A stretch of DNA of 64,000 nt from the NCBI RefSeq assembly GCF_003570725.1, contig NZ_QWVS01000016.1, positions 62,001-126,000 on the forward strand, written 5' to 3'. The number at the start of each line of letters is the position of its first letter. The stretch's first letter is position 1. Below the pieces are notes generated by a model. That model was given only the letters and a program-made list of their open reading frames with translations. It was not told the DNA's origin and did not search any database. The position numbers and the translations under genes are program-made. Positions 16,652-25,444 of the stretch are shown here, one piece after another. Source of the DNA: Peribacillus asahii (lineage in GTDB: Bacteria > Bacillota > Bacilli > Bacillales > DSM-1321).

Positions 16652-16850
16652 ACCGACTAGAAGGGCTAATTTGACGATTATTGCTTAATATATGAATGTT
16701 TTAAAGGAATATTAGCGTTTTTTAGCCGTTTCCTTTACTTCTCTCTTAATATTATAGAATATTCAGTCAATTTGCACTCCTTTTAAAATAATCACTTACA
16801 GTATATGGTTGTTTGTTCATTCATTCCTATATTGTTGAAAAAATAGAAGC

Positions 16851-17495
16851 ATGAAGATTAATTTTTTTATTCTGTATGACATATTGTGTAGAAAGGGACG
16901 GGCTTATGATGGGGGGATTTATATATCGTATATTGAAAAGGTAGTGGCGACGATTGTTGGCAGCTTGCTTCTTGGAATTGCTATCAACTTTTTTTTAGTT
17001 CCTTATCATTTATTAGATGGTGGATTAATTGGACTTGGGCTTATTATTCATTATTATTTTCAGCTTCCTGCTGGATTAAGCATTATTTTACTTAGCGCAC
17101 CTCTCTATGCATATGTTTGGTTCTTTGAAAGGAGTTGGCTATTTCGCAGTTTAAATGGTTTACTCGTTTCCTCCTTGTGTATCGATCTTTGTTCAAACAT
17201 TATTATACATTGGAAGTTGCCAATTGCGCTTAGTGCTATATTAGGCGGTTTATTAATCGGGTTGGGTATTGGTCTTATGCTTCGTTATGAAACATCAACA
17301 GGGGGGACAGATATGCTGGCTCACATTATTTCTAAAAAAAGCGGATGGAATGTTGGGTTAATTATTTTGTTCCTAGATAGTTGTGTACTCGTATCAGGTA
17401 TTAATATTGTTGGTGCAACTATCTTTTGTTATTCTGTACTCACCATTATTGCTGGAGCTTTTATGACATCGATTACGGTGAGGAGATACTGGTAA
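16851..17495 (+). CDS. short YitT-family membrane protein without DUF2179
   Basis: The product of up to 214 residues has the YitT_membrane domain: GSLLLGIAINFFLVPYHLLD (with GGLIGLG following) and RYETSTGGTDMLAHIISKK, with about six helices. It ends after the membrane part, so the usual C-terminal DUF2179 is absent. The start is uncertain: ATG 16851 has only a weak AGAAGC before it, and an in-frame TTG lies 33 nt downstream. An out-of-frame ATGATG before a run of six G at ~16906 dies after 12 codons. Confidence 0.78.
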   Translation: MKINFFILYDILCRKGRAYDGGIYISYIEKVVATIVGSLLLGIAINFFLVPYHLLDGGLIGLGLIIHYYFQLPAGLSIILLSAPLYAYVWFFERSWLFRSLNGLLVSSLCIDLCSNIIIHWKLPIALSAILGGLLIGLGIGLMLRYETSTGGTDMLAHIISKKSGWNVGLIILFLDSCVLVSGINIVGATIFCYSVLTIIAGAFMTSITVRRYW

Positions 17496-17599
17496 TTTTT
17501 TTGTATAAAATCATCCTTTTTGGGTAAGTATGGAGTCTAGTGGGAAGTTGACGAAGATGGATATCCCACTAAATTTCATTTTAACATAAAGGAAGTTAT

Positions 17600-18322
17600 A
17601 TGATGAAGAAATTACCAGCGTTTAGTATACTGCTTGTACTTGTACTATTAGCAGGATGTCAAGAAACAGAAATGCCGGAGGGGAAGGAAGTAAATAGTAC
17701 GGTTACTACTCCGTTAGTCGCTTCAATTTCAAGCGTGGGCGATCTTGTAGCAGGCAAGGAGATTATTATTGAGGCTTCAGTCAAACAAGGAAAGGAAGCC
17801 ATTCAGGAAGCGGATGAAGTACTTATTGAAATTCGAAAATCTGGAAGCGATGAGCGAACGATGCTAGGTGCGAAAAATATTGGAGAAGGCAAGTATCAAG
17901 CATTACATACGTTTCCCGATAGCGGAAAATATTTTGTGATTGCTCATGTAACGAAAAAGGGTCTTCATGTTATGCCAGAGAAAGAGTTTGTAATCGAAGA
18001 GCATAAGCTTTCAGAAACATCGGCTCATCCGAGTTCGGACTTTTCTATTGAGTTCTTTAACAACCGGGCAAAAGCTGGACAAAAGTCTGATGTGGAAGCA
18101 TCTATAGTCTTAGATGGAAAACCATTAACAGCGGCAAATGTGAGCTTTGAAGTTTGGAAAGAGGGAAGCGAAGAAAGCCATTTTATTAAAGCGATTGAAA
18201 AAGAGAGCGGGAAATATCAAAATAAAGTATCCTTCCAAGAGGAAGGTACTTATAAAATCCAAGTACATGTAGAAAAAGGCGAGCTCCATGAGCATCAATT
18301 ACAAACGATTGAGGTGGAGTAA
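17600..18322 (+). CDS. lipoprotein with two YtkA/FixH-like domains
   Basis: The 240-residue precursor has a signal peptide ending in the lipobox LLAGC (Cys ~20), so it is anchored outside the membrane. Two beta-sandwich repeats follow: residues ~37-135 (ISSVGDLVAGKEIIIEASVK ... GKYFVIAHVTKKGLHVMPE) and ~145-240 (FNNRAKAGQKSDVEASIVLD ... GTYKIQVHVEKGELHEHQ). Each has a terminal histidine, as in YtkA-like domains that bind metal or assist oxidase assembly. Either ATG 17600 or the adjacent ATG 17603 (7 nt after AGGAAG) could start it. A terminator follows. Confidence 0.82.
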   Translation: MMKKLPAFSILLVLVLLAGCQETEMPEGKEVNSTVTTPLVASISSVGDLVAGKEIIIEASVKQGKEAIQEADEVLIEIRKSGSDERTMLGAKNIGEGKYQALHTFPDSGKYFVIAHVTKKGLHVMPEKEFVIEEHKLSETSAHPSSDFSIEFFNNRAKAGQKSDVEASIVLDGKPLTAANVSFEVWKEGSEESHFIKAIEKESGKYQNKVSFQEEGTYKIQVHVEKGELHEHQLQTIEVE

Positions 18323-18332
18323 AGTAGAGAAG

Positions 18333-18361
18333 AGACTGACTGTAAAGTTGGTCTTTTTTTT
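18333..18361 (+). terminator. terminator of the lipoprotein gene
   Basis: AGACTGAC pairs with GTTGGTCT (G-U pairs allowed) and is followed by eight T. Confidence 0.75.
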
Positions 18362-18434
18362 GTGAAGTTGAAATAACTTTATGAATAGAGGGACGAGCGA
18401 TTTCGAAAATACAATAAGGGAGAACGGGCTAATT

Positions 18435-19067
18435 ATGTCAGAATGGATTATGTTAGCTTTGCAGTTTTTTTCGGATTTAGGGTACATAGGCATTATGTTA
18501 GGGCTGATGGTGGAAGTCATCCCAAGTGAGTTAGTACTAGGGTACGGTGGATATTTAGTAGGGATTGGACAATTGACTTTTAGTGGAGCATTAATTGCAG
18601 GGGGAATTGGGGGGACATTAGCCCAGCTCTTTCTATATTGGGCCGGTTATTTTGGAGGCAGGCCATTTTTGTTGAAATACGGTAAATATGTATTAATTAA
18701 AGAAAAGCATATAACGATGGCAGAGGAGTGGTTTGAGCGTTATGGGGTAGCAGTAATTTTTACGGCACGCTTCATTCCTGTTGTGCGCCATGCCATTTCC
18801 ATCCCGGCAGGCATTGCGAAAATGTCTCATTGGAAGTTTCTTATTTATACTGTTGCGGCAATTATTCCATGGACAGTCTTATTTTTGCTATTAGGGAAAT
18901 TACTCGGGGAAAATTGGCAAGAGGTGAGAAGCTTTGCGACGCCGTATATTATTCCGCTAACTGTCCTATCTGTATTGTTTATTAGTGGATATATTATGTG
19001 GAGTCAGAAACGAACACCTCCGATTATAACCGTGAAGAAAATGAACGGCTATAATCGCAAGAGCTAA
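18435..19067 (+). CDS. DedA-family membrane protein
   Basis: The 210-residue product has the conserved DedA core: GGIGGTLAQLFLYWAGYFGG, RYGVAVIFTARFIPVVRHAI and IPAGIAKMSHWKFLIYTVAA. These include the re-entrant loops and the Arg residues needed for function. Some members flip undecaprenyl phosphate back across the membrane; the exact substrate here is not known. ATG 18435 (MSEWI) fits family starts; AAGGGAG is 12 nt upstream. Confidence 0.88.
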   Translation: MSEWIMLALQFFSDLGYIGIMLGLMVEVIPSELVLGYGGYLVGIGQLTFSGALIAGGIGGTLAQLFLYWAGYFGGRPFLLKYGKYVLIKEKHITMAEEWFERYGVAVIFTARFIPVVRHAISIPAGIAKMSHWKFLIYTVAAIIPWTVLFLLLGKLLGENWQEVRSFATPYIIPLTVLSVLFISGYIMWSQKRTPPIITVKKMNGYNRKS

Positions 19068-19193
19068 AGGAAGAAGAGTATCCCAAAAGTGAAAAATATC
19101 TTTCAAAGAGTTATGAAGGCCAAAATTCAGGAATCAGGGAAGGGAAATGTCCTTCATCCAAGTCATGAAGAACAAAATCTAGGAAACAAGCAA

Positions 19194-19224
19194 TGGAGCT
19201 GTCCGTTTTTAGACAGCTCCTTTT
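19194..19224. terminator. terminator between dedA and CNNM paralog 2
   Basis: GGAGCTGTC and GACAGCTCC pair around CGTTTTTA and are followed by TTTTGT. It probably serves the plus-strand gene. Confidence 0.72.
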
Positions 19225-19225
19225 G

Positions 19226-20557
19226 TCATGATTCTTCTAGTTGATTGTCCGCTTGTAATATCGGTTGTTTCACTTTCTGTACTTCGATAAATCTAATTGT
19301 ATGATCTTCCATTTCGATCACTTTAAAAGCAAAATCTTGTTTTTGAATGATATCGCCAAGAGATACATCATAATTTTCTGTTAAAATCCAGCCGCCAATC
19401 GTATCGATATCTTCATCATCAATTTCTAGGTCTAGTAAATCATTGACTTCTTTAATGAGTAATTTTGCATCAAGAATATAATGCCCATCTGAAAGAACTT
19501 GTATAGACGGTACTTCGTCATTGTCAAACTCGTCACGAATTTCACCGACAATTTCTTCGAGTATGTCTTCAACCGTAACAAGTCCAGCGGTACCGCCGTA
19601 TTCATCCATAAGAATCGCCATATGAATCCGTTCTTTCTGCATTTTTAACAACAAATCATGAATCGGAATATTTTCCATTACTCGGATGATAGGGCGAGTA
19701 TATGTTTCAATTTTGTTAAATCGATTATTTTGTTTTTTGATTAAATCAGCGAACACTTCTTTTAGATTGATTAAGCCGATTACATGGTCTTTATCTCCTT
19801 CCACAACAGGATAGCGTGTATATCGTTCTTGCTTTGCCATGTTGACGAAATCTTCAAGTGTTTCGTCCTTTGAAATGCTCAAAATTTCTGTTCGCGGTAC
19901 CATAATTTCCTTGGCAAGACGATCATCAAACTCAAAGATATTACTTACATATTTGAATTCCGACTGGTTGATTTCTCCATTTTCATAACTATCGGATAAG
20001 ATAAATCGTAATTCTTCCTCAGAATGGGCTTCATTTTCATTCGTTTGCTTAAATCCAAGCATTTTTACTACGGCACGAGCTGAATGATTCAGCAGCCAAA
20101 TAAAAGGAAAGGCAATTTTATGAAAGAATAGTAACGGTTTAGCAAGCAGCAGCGTCACTTGTTCTGCTTTTTGGATAGCGACCGTTTTTGGCGCTAATTC
20201 ACCTACAACAACGTTTAAAAAGGTAATCAGTGAAAAGGCAATAACAAATGATAAGATTTCGGCAACTTGAGCTGGAATATGTAATAAATTAAACCAAGGT
20301 TTAATGAGATGCAGAACAGTAGGTTCACCAAGCCATCCTAATCCTAAAGCTGCAATCGTAATTCCAAGTTGTGTTGCCGACAAATATTCATCCAGGTTGG
20401 AGATTACTTTTTTTGCGGCCATTGCATTTTTATTTCCTTCTTCGATGAGCTGATCAATTCTAGAGCTGCGAACTCGGATAATAGAAAATTCCGAAGCAAC
20501 GAAGAAAGCTGTTAATGCAATTAAAAGAATAACTAGTATTAAATTAAAAGTGTCCAA
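19226..20557 (-). CDS. CNNM/CorC (hemolysin-family) transporter, paralog 2
   Basis: This 443-residue protein has the same layout as the gene at 15.0-16.4 kb: DUF21 membrane domain (FFVASEFSIIRVRSSRIDQL, VGELAPKTVAIQKAE), CBS pair (RYTRYPVVEGDKDHVIGLIN; DEYGGTAGLVTVEDILEEIV) and CorC/HlyC domain. It is very similar to paralog 1 from end to end, implying a tandem-type duplication later split by four genes. The TTG start lacks a nearby Shine-Dalgarno; a GGGAGGTG is separated from it by a hairpin. Confidence 0.92.
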   Translation of the reverse strand: MDTFNLILVILLIALTAFFVASEFSIIRVRSSRIDQLIEEGNKNAMAAKKVISNLDEYLSATQLGITIAALGLGWLGEPTVLHLIKPWFNLLHIPAQVAEILSFVIAFSLITFLNVVVGELAPKTVAIQKAEQVTLLLAKPLLFFHKIAFPFIWLLNHSARAVVKMLGFKQTNENEAHSEEELRFILSDSYENGEINQSEFKYVSNIFEFDDRLAKEIMVPRTEILSISKDETLEDFVNMAKQERYTRYPVVEGDKDHVIGLINLKEVFADLIKKQNNRFNKIETYTRPIIRVMENIPIHDLLLKMQKERIHMAILMDEYGGTAGLVTVEDILEEIVGEIRDEFDNDEVPSIQVLSDGHYILDAKLLIKEVNDLLDLEIDDEDIDTIGGWILTENYDVSLGDIIQKQDFAFKVIEMEDHTIRFIEVQKVKQPILQADNQLEES

Positions 20558-20611
20558 TTAGTGCGAGATACAAATCAAATCAATGGAGTTTGATTGATCT
20601 CAGTCACCTCC
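20558..20611 (-). promoter_or_regulatory. hairpin-bridged ribosome-binding site
   Basis: On the minus strand GGGAGGTG lies 48 nt before the TTG start, too far to act directly. The interval contains GAG-ATCAATCAA and TTGATTTGAT...CTC, which pair over ~12 bp. Folding leaves roughly 10 nt between the Shine-Dalgarno and the start codon. Paralog 1 has a comparable AGGAGGTG plus hairpin upstream of its own Shine-Dalgarno. Confidence 0.45.
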
Positions 20612-20828
20612 CAAAATACAATCAAATTTATAAAATCATACCTCTGCTTCAATAACGGTATGAAAGTAGTTCCAGCTATTTATTATTTTAGCGCTTATTC
20701 ATTTTAATTGAAAGCTTCATTAAATCTTAGTCATAACTTAATGGAAAGTTAACATTAGTATACGGAAAGAGGATTCATTCCATTAAAAAATCAATAGTGT
20801 CCTTCTATGAAATAATGCTCATAAAAAA

Positions 20829-20854
20829 ATTCATCTTCAAATAGGAAGATGAAT
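20829..20854 (-). terminator. terminator overlapping the kinase stop codon
   Basis: ATTCATCTTC pairs with GAAGATGAAT; the minus-strand RNA continues with seven T. The stop codon is in the loop region. Confidence 0.82.
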
Positions 20855-21913
20855 CGTAAAGGTTGTTAAGAAATTTGAAGAATTACATGTAAGAGAACCG
20901 CCATGTTTTTCAATAATTTCTTTACAAACAAATAAGCCAAGTCCAGTTCCTTTTGTTTTGGTAGTGACGAAAGGATCAAAAATAGTTGGCAATACATCGT
21001 CTGGGATTTTTGGACCGTTATTAGCAATCGTTAAGAGTAATCCTTCTCTAGATTGTGTACCAGAAATAGTAATAGTCGGTACAGAAGTTGTGGGAATGAC
21101 ATCTAGTGCATTTAAGATAATATTTAACAATACTTGACGTATTTCTTCCTTAGAGCCGCGAATCATTATATCGTCTGGAATGGCATAAGAAACAGTAGCA
21201 TTCGCTTCCAATATGCTTGGGTAAAGAAATTCAATAACATCATTGACAAGCTTTGAAATAGAAAAGGAATCAATAAACTCACTTGCTTTTTCTTTCTTTG
21301 ATAAATTTAGAAATTGTGTAATTCGACCGTTTAGCTGATTAAGTTCACTTGAGATAATATCCAAGTATTTTACTTCTGGATGTTCCGATTGCAGTAATTG
21401 GATAAATCCCATAATGGATGTTAATGGATTTCTAAATTCATGAACAAAGCTGGATGTCATTTGTCCGAGTAGAGTCAAGCGGTCTTTATGTGTCTGACTA
21501 ATGAAATAGTACTGTTCTTCTAGCGATTTTGTTTGCAATTTTGCGTAATGCGTAATGGTTTGTTGAATCAATTGATCGAGTGAACGGTTAATTTCGTTAA
21601 TGAGACGAAGTGAATCATAGGGTGTTAAATGCAAAGAAAGTATTTCTTCTATCATAATGGATCTTCCAGTTGTAATCGTTTTAGTGAACTCCTCCATACT
21701 CATAACTTGAAGAAATTGTTCTGTCGCAATATTTTCTGATAATGAATCTAAACACTCTTCAAGCGTTGATTGCTGCTTTTTCATTTTTTCTATAAATAGT
21801 TTGAAAAACTGTTCGACTTTTTCTCCGGAAAGGGAGAATTGCGTCCACTGGCTAATAATACGATCTTTATGATCCATTAAGAAATCAATTGCTGTAGCGT
21901 TATTAAATAGCAT
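20837..21913 (-). CDS. soluble sensor histidine kinase with HisK_N-type sensor
   Basis: The 358-residue product has no membrane helix. Residues ~1-130 resemble the HisK_N/RsbR-like all-helical sensor of Bacillus sporulation-type kinases. The HisKA box follows (SFVHEFRNPLTSIMGFIQLL, phospho-acceptor His ~161), then an HATPase domain with N box (LLNIILNALDV), DPFVTTKTKGTGLGLFVCKE and a terminal HGGSLTC. No response regulator is adjacent, as in kinases feeding the Spo0F phosphorelay; that role is only inferred. ATG 21913 follows GGAGGG by 5 nt. Confidence 0.85.
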   Translation of the reverse strand: MLFNNATAIDFLMDHKDRIISQWTQFSLSGEKVEQFFKLFIEKMKKQQSTLEECLDSLSENIATEQFLQVMSMEEFTKTITTGRSIMIEEILSLHLTPYDSLRLINEINRSLDQLIQQTITHYAKLQTKSLEEQYYFISQTHKDRLTLLGQMTSSFVHEFRNPLTSIMGFIQLLQSEHPEVKYLDIISSELNQLNGRITQFLNLSKKEKASEFIDSFSISKLVNDVIEFLYPSILEANATVSYAIPDDIMIRGSKEEIRQVLLNIILNALDVIPTTSVPTITISGTQSREGLLLTIANNGPKIPDDVLPTIFDPFVTTKTKGTGLGLFVCKEIIEKHGGSLTCNSSNFLTTFTIHLPI

Positions 21914-22113
21914 CTCGCCCTCCATTGACAGGAAAAGATTTTTTTCGTTGATTATTCCTATTTCGCTAATAGGAAACGAAAATCCTTTAACTTCTAAAGA
22001 AAATTAGGCGAAAATTCTAAAAAGGCGATTTTTTATGTCTTTATAACTAGTAAAAAGGTTATGTTCCATAATAATTCAGAAATCAACAGAGTCACATAAT
22101 AAAGTCAATAAAA

Positions 22114-22143
22114 AAGTAACCAACAAAATAGCTGTTGGTTACT
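22114..22143 (-). terminator. terminator of the CDF gene
   Basis: GTAACCAAC and GTTGGTTAC pair around AAAATAGCT; the minus-strand RNA then runs into TTTTTATTG. It overlaps the stop codon. Confidence 0.8.
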
Positions 22144-23017
22144 GTTGTGAAGCGATATAAGGTTCTATATGAATGATTGCATATTTAACATTATGTTCTG
22201 ATAGTAAGTTTTGTTCGACTTTGACCGTGATTTCATGGCTTTCGATAACTGTTAAAAGCGGGTTTACATGAATAGTTGCTTCAACAAGAATTTCATTTCC
22301 ATGCATGCGAGCTTTAATTTCGCTCATTTCCTTAACGCCTTCTGTTTCTGAAATGGTTAAGCCAATTTCTTGTAATAGCTCTTCATCAAAGCCATCTGTT
22401 AAGGAGTGGGAAGCGTCTAGGAAAATCTCGACAGCTGTTTTACAAATAATAATTCCGACAACGATAGCGGCAACTCCATCGAGCCATGCGATACCGATAT
22501 AAGTTCCTAAAATTCCAACTAAAGCACCTACACTAACAAGTGCATCCGATCGATTATCTTGTGCAACCGCATAAATGGAAGCACTATTTATTTTTCGACT
22601 AAGCGCTACATTATAACGATAAATACCGTACATAAACGCTGCGGAGAATAATGCTGTAATCGCTGTCAATGTGCTTGGTGATTGCGTATCTTCTGCAAAA
22701 AAGTCTTCGATAGCACCGGTAATGACATCAATACCGACTGTAATCATGATAAAAGCAGCGATTAAAGAAGCGATTGTTTCTGCACGCAAATGGCCATATG
22801 CATGGTTTTTATCTGGTGGGATTTTTGAAATTTTTAATCCGATTAATACGGCAACCGAAGCGACAATATCGGTCGCATTATTTAATCCATCAGCCCATAA
22901 GCCTTTGGAGTGACCCAAATAGCCCACCGTTAGTTTTAGGGATGCTAAAAATATGTAAGCGATGATACTAATATAAGCTCCTCTTTCAGCTGAAATAGAA
23001 TTTTGATCTGTATCCAT
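22139..23017 (-). CDS. cation diffusion facilitator (probable Mn/Zn exporter)
   Basis: The 292-residue product has six membrane helices and a C-terminal cytoplasmic domain. Metal-site segments are visible in helix 2 (GLWADGLNNATDIVAS, Asp ~43 and ~49), KNHAYGHLRAET in the first cytoplasmic loop, and LDASHSLTDGFDEE after helix 6. The layout is closest to B. subtilis MneP/MneS-type manganese exporters, but specificity cannot be fixed from sequence alone. No metal-riboswitch or MntR site is obvious upstream. Confidence 0.9.
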   Translation of the reverse strand: MDTDQNSISAERGAYISIIAYIFLASLKLTVGYLGHSKGLWADGLNNATDIVASVAVLIGLKISKIPPDKNHAYGHLRAETIASLIAAFIMITVGIDVITGAIEDFFAEDTQSPSTLTAITALFSAAFMYGIYRYNVALSRKINSASIYAVAQDNRSDALVSVGALVGILGTYIGIAWLDGVAAIVVGIIICKTAVEIFLDASHSLTDGFDEELLQEIGLTISETEGVKEMSEIKARMHGNEILVEATIHVNPLLTVIESHEITVKVEQNLLSEHNVKYAIIHIEPYIASQQ

Positions 23018-23199
23018 GATTGTACCCCCATTGCAAACTTGCGTATTAACGATATCAAATGAAACCGTAGTGGGTCTATAGAAACAATGTCTCCCTTATC
23101 CATCTAAATTGTATCTTTGCATTTGTATTGATGGGCTAAAAATAAGTTGGTCACAGCTAAAATTACATCCTTAATTAGGAAAAAAGAAAAGATTAGTAC

Positions 23200-23228
23200 T
23201 TGTTTTATGAATAAACTAGTAGTATATT
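23200..23228 (+). promoter_or_regulatory. sigma-A promoter of thiT
   Basis: TTGTTT and TATATT are 17 nt apart, about 30 nt ahead of the TPP riboswitch. Confidence 0.65.
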
Positions 23229-23252
23229 CTAACCTAGGATAAAAATTAAATA

Positions 23253-23344
23253 CGTCCACAAGGGGAGCCGAAGAGGCTGAGAGTGAGCGAATGAGTTCTG
23301 ACCCTATGAACCTGTTAGTTAATGCTAGCGTAGGGATGTGGTTT
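23253..23344 (+). promoter_or_regulatory. TPP riboswitch (THI element)
   Basis: The core motifs are present in order: AGGGGAGCCGAAGAGGCTGA, GAGTGAGCGAATGAG and GACCCTATGAACCTGTTAGT, then AATGCTAGCGTAGGGA. It precedes thiT and a terminator, as expected for thiamine-pyrophosphate attenuation. Confidence 0.96.
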
Positions 23345-23351
23345 TGGATAT

Positions 23352-23397
23352 AAAGCAGTACGGGCCATCCATTACCGCCCTAGTATTGCTTTTTTTA
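23352..23397 (+). terminator. TPP-riboswitch attenuator
   Basis: AAAGCAGTACGGGC pairs with GCCCTAGTATTGCTTT around an 11-nt loop and is followed by a T run. A second copy of the 5' arm, AAAAAAGCAATACGGGC, lies just downstream and could pair with the same 3' arm and the U tract. Confidence 0.82.
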
Positions 23398-23460
23398 TTT
23401 GGAAAAAAGCAATACGGGCAGCTCATCACGCTTCTCTAAATAGGAGAAGGAGGAAGTATA

Positions 23461-24036
23461 ATGAATAATAAAACATTATTTTTAGTGGAAGTAGCGATTT
23501 TTGCTGCTTTGGCGTTGCTGCTTGATTTTGTATCAGGTGCGATTATGGGAAGGTTTTGGCCTCAAGGAGGTTCCATTTCCCTTGCGATGGTTCCTGTTTT
23601 TCTAATGGCCTTTCGTTGGGGAATTAAAGGCGGAGTCCTTACCGGAGTTTTATTAGGAGGCTTGCAAATTATAACGGGAGCCATTCCGTATCATTTTGCT
23701 TCATGGATTATAGATTATTTCTTAGCTTTTGGAGTCGTAGGGTTCGCTGGTGTATATGTGAATAAGATAAATGTGAGCTTAAGGGAAGGGAACCATTCGA
23801 AAGCTAACTTTTACATTGTGAGCGGAGTGCTGTTAGGAAGTTTTTTACGATTTTTATGTCATTTTGCTTCCGGTATTATTCTTTATGGAGAGTATGCGCC
23901 GCCAGGCCAACCAGTTGCGCTTTACTCGCTCGTTTATAATGGTACGTATATGCTAGGATGCTTTGTACTATCTGCTATTATCGTGGCGATGCTTTATTCA
24001 ACGGCAAGAAATGTATTAATGAGAAAAGCGTATTAA
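23461..24036 (+). CDS. thiT: energy-coupled thiamine transporter ThiT
   Basis: This 191-residue protein is the substrate-binding S component of an ECF transporter; it needs the shared EcfAA'T module encoded elsewhere. It has about six helices and the ThiT pattern: IMGRFWPQGGSISLAMVPVF (loop 1 with the thiamine-stacking aromatic), MAFRWGIKGG and the later RFLCHFASGIILYGEYAPPG. ATG follows GAAGGAGG. The upstream TPP riboswitch strongly supports the assignment. Confidence 0.95.
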   Translation: MNNKTLFLVEVAIFAALALLLDFVSGAIMGRFWPQGGSISLAMVPVFLMAFRWGIKGGVLTGVLLGGLQIITGAIPYHFASWIIDYFLAFGVVGFAGVYVNKINVSLREGNHSKANFYIVSGVLLGSFLRFLCHFASGIILYGEYAPPGQPVALYSLVYNGTYMLGCFVLSAIIVAMLYSTARNVLMRKAY

Positions 24037-24042
24037 ATGTTC

Positions 24043-24072
24043 AGTCGGATCTGTTATAGGTCCGGCTTTTTC
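24043..24072 (+). terminator. terminator of thiT
   Basis: AGTCGGATC pairs with GGTCCGGCT (two G-U) and is followed by TTTTTC. Confidence 0.8.
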
Positions 24073-24153
24073 TATCGTTTCATTTTTAAGTGTTACTGAA
24101 TACGGTTGTTCCATTTGATTTGCGGCTTAAATGAGCTGCGAATGAATCCATGA

Positions 24154-24191
24154 AAAAAGCTGAGCAAGTACAAAAGTCTCTCGCTCAGCTT
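24154..24191 (-). terminator. terminator of guaC
   Basis: AAGCTGAGC and GCTCAGCTT pair; the minus-strand RNA ends in TTTTTTC. Confidence 0.8.
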
Positions 24192-24244
24192 GGTATGAAA
24201 AAATCATATCGATATGGTTGACTATCCAGGGTGCTTAGAAGCTT

Positions 24245-25228
24245 TTAATATACTTTATCACCGTTAAAGATAGAGTTCTTAACGATAACGTAATCTACAT
24301 TACGGATTGCTTCTAACTTATTTCCACCTGCATAAGAGATAGAGGATTGAAGATCTTGCTCCATTTCTGTTAATGTATCTTGCAAAGTACCTTTGTGCTC
24401 GACGAACATCTTCTTGCCTTCTACGTTTTTCTTTTCGCCTTTTTGGAACTCTGAAGCGGAACCAAAGTATTCTTTATAGAGCTTTCCATCTTTTTCAAAT
24501 GTTTCTCCTGGTGATTCTTCATGTCCAGCAAATAATGAACCAATCATGACCATAGTTGCACCAAATCTAATTGATTTAGCGATATCGCCATGTGTGCGAA
24601 TTCCTCCGTCAGCAATAATCGGCTTGCTTGCTGCCTTTGCGCACCAACGCAGTGCAGCTAATTGCCAGCCGCCTGTTCCAAATCCAGTTTTAATTTTTGT
24701 AATACATACCTTTCCAGGACCGATGCCTACTTTTGTTGCATCCGCACCAGCATGTTCTAATTCTCTTACTGCTTCTGGAGTTCCCACATTTCCAGCAATC
24801 ACAAAACTATCAGGTAAGTACTGTTTAATATGTTGAATCATCTCTATTACTGCATTTGAATGACCATGTGCAATATCAATTGTAATGTATTCAGGTACAA
24901 GTTGTTCATCTGCTAATTGTTGGATAAACTCATACTCTTCATCTTTAACTCCAACGCTAATCGATGCGATTAATCCACGTGATTGCATATCTTTAATAAA
25001 AGATACTCGCTTCTCTGGTTCGAAACGATGCATCACATAAAAGTAACCATTTTCTGCTAAGTAAATAGCAATCTTTTCATCTATAATAGTTTGCATATTG
25101 GCAGGTACTACAGGCAGCTTGAATGTATGCTTACCTAAAGTTACCGTTGTATCACACTCAGATCGGCTTTTTACTATACATTTTGCCGGAATTAATTGAA
25201 TATCTTCGTAATCAAACACATTTTCCAT
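24245..25228 (-). CDS. guaC: GMP reductase
   Basis: This NADPH-dependent enzyme of 327 residues deaminates GMP to IMP. It has the IMPDH/GMPR barrel, including [13 protein letters not shown], the nucleotide-binding loop [20 protein letters not shown] with catalytic Cys (~175), and [20 protein letters not shown]. No CBS domains are present, which separates it from IMP dehydrogenase. A strong promoter and a possible PurR box lie upstream. Confidence 0.95.
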   Translation of the reverse strand: MENVFDYEDIQLIPAKCIVKSRSECDTTVTLGKHTFKLPVVPANMQTIIDEKIAIYLAENGYFYVMHRFEPEKRVSFIKDMQSRGLIASISVGVKDEEYEFIQQLADEQLVPEYITIDIAHGHSNAVIEMIQHIKQYLPDSFVIAGNVGTPEAVRELEHAGADATKVGIGPGKVCITKIKTGFGTGGWQLAALRWCAKAASKPIIADGGIRTHGDIAKSIRFGATMVMIGSLFAGHEESPGETFEKDGKLYKEYFGSASEFQKGEKKNVEGKKMFVEHKGTLQDTLTEMEQDLQSSISYAGGNKLEAIRNVDYVIVKNSIFNGDKVY

Positions 25229-25270
25229 GTTTTACACCTCTAAATACGAATATTTAATTATTTTTAAATA

Positions 25271-25319
25271 AAAACGTTCGCCCAAATGGTAATTTACATC
25301 ATTATTATCAGTTTGTCAA
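25271..25319 (-). promoter_or_regulatory. guaC promoter with a possible PurR box
   Basis: On the minus strand TTGACA (25314-25319) and TAAATT (25291-25296) are 17 nt apart. GGGCGAACGTTTTT just downstream matches the CGAAC core of a PurBox. Only one arm is seen, whereas strong PurR sites usually have two. Confidence 0.6.
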
Positions 25320-25383
25320 AGCTTTTTATACTATAAGACTTTGCTTAGTGTTTTTGGGATTTGAAAATTTTTTTAAAATCGAG

Positions 25384-25409
25384 TGAACGAATTCTGGAAG
25401 CAACACGTC
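25384..25409 (+). promoter_or_regulatory. SigY-type ECF promoter
   Basis: TGAACG and CGTC are 16 nt apart, 36 nt before the sigma factor start. This matches the autoregulatory SigY promoter pattern of B. subtilis and implies that the sigma factor drives its own operon. Confidence 0.75.
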
Positions 25410-25444
25410 ATAATAATAAATCAAAGCGGCGGAGGGGGGAGAGC

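Noticed and set aside
16851-16960. frameshift at the G6 run in the short YitT gene
   Set aside because: The main frame is intact through the run; the other frame stops after 12 codons, so no shift is needed.
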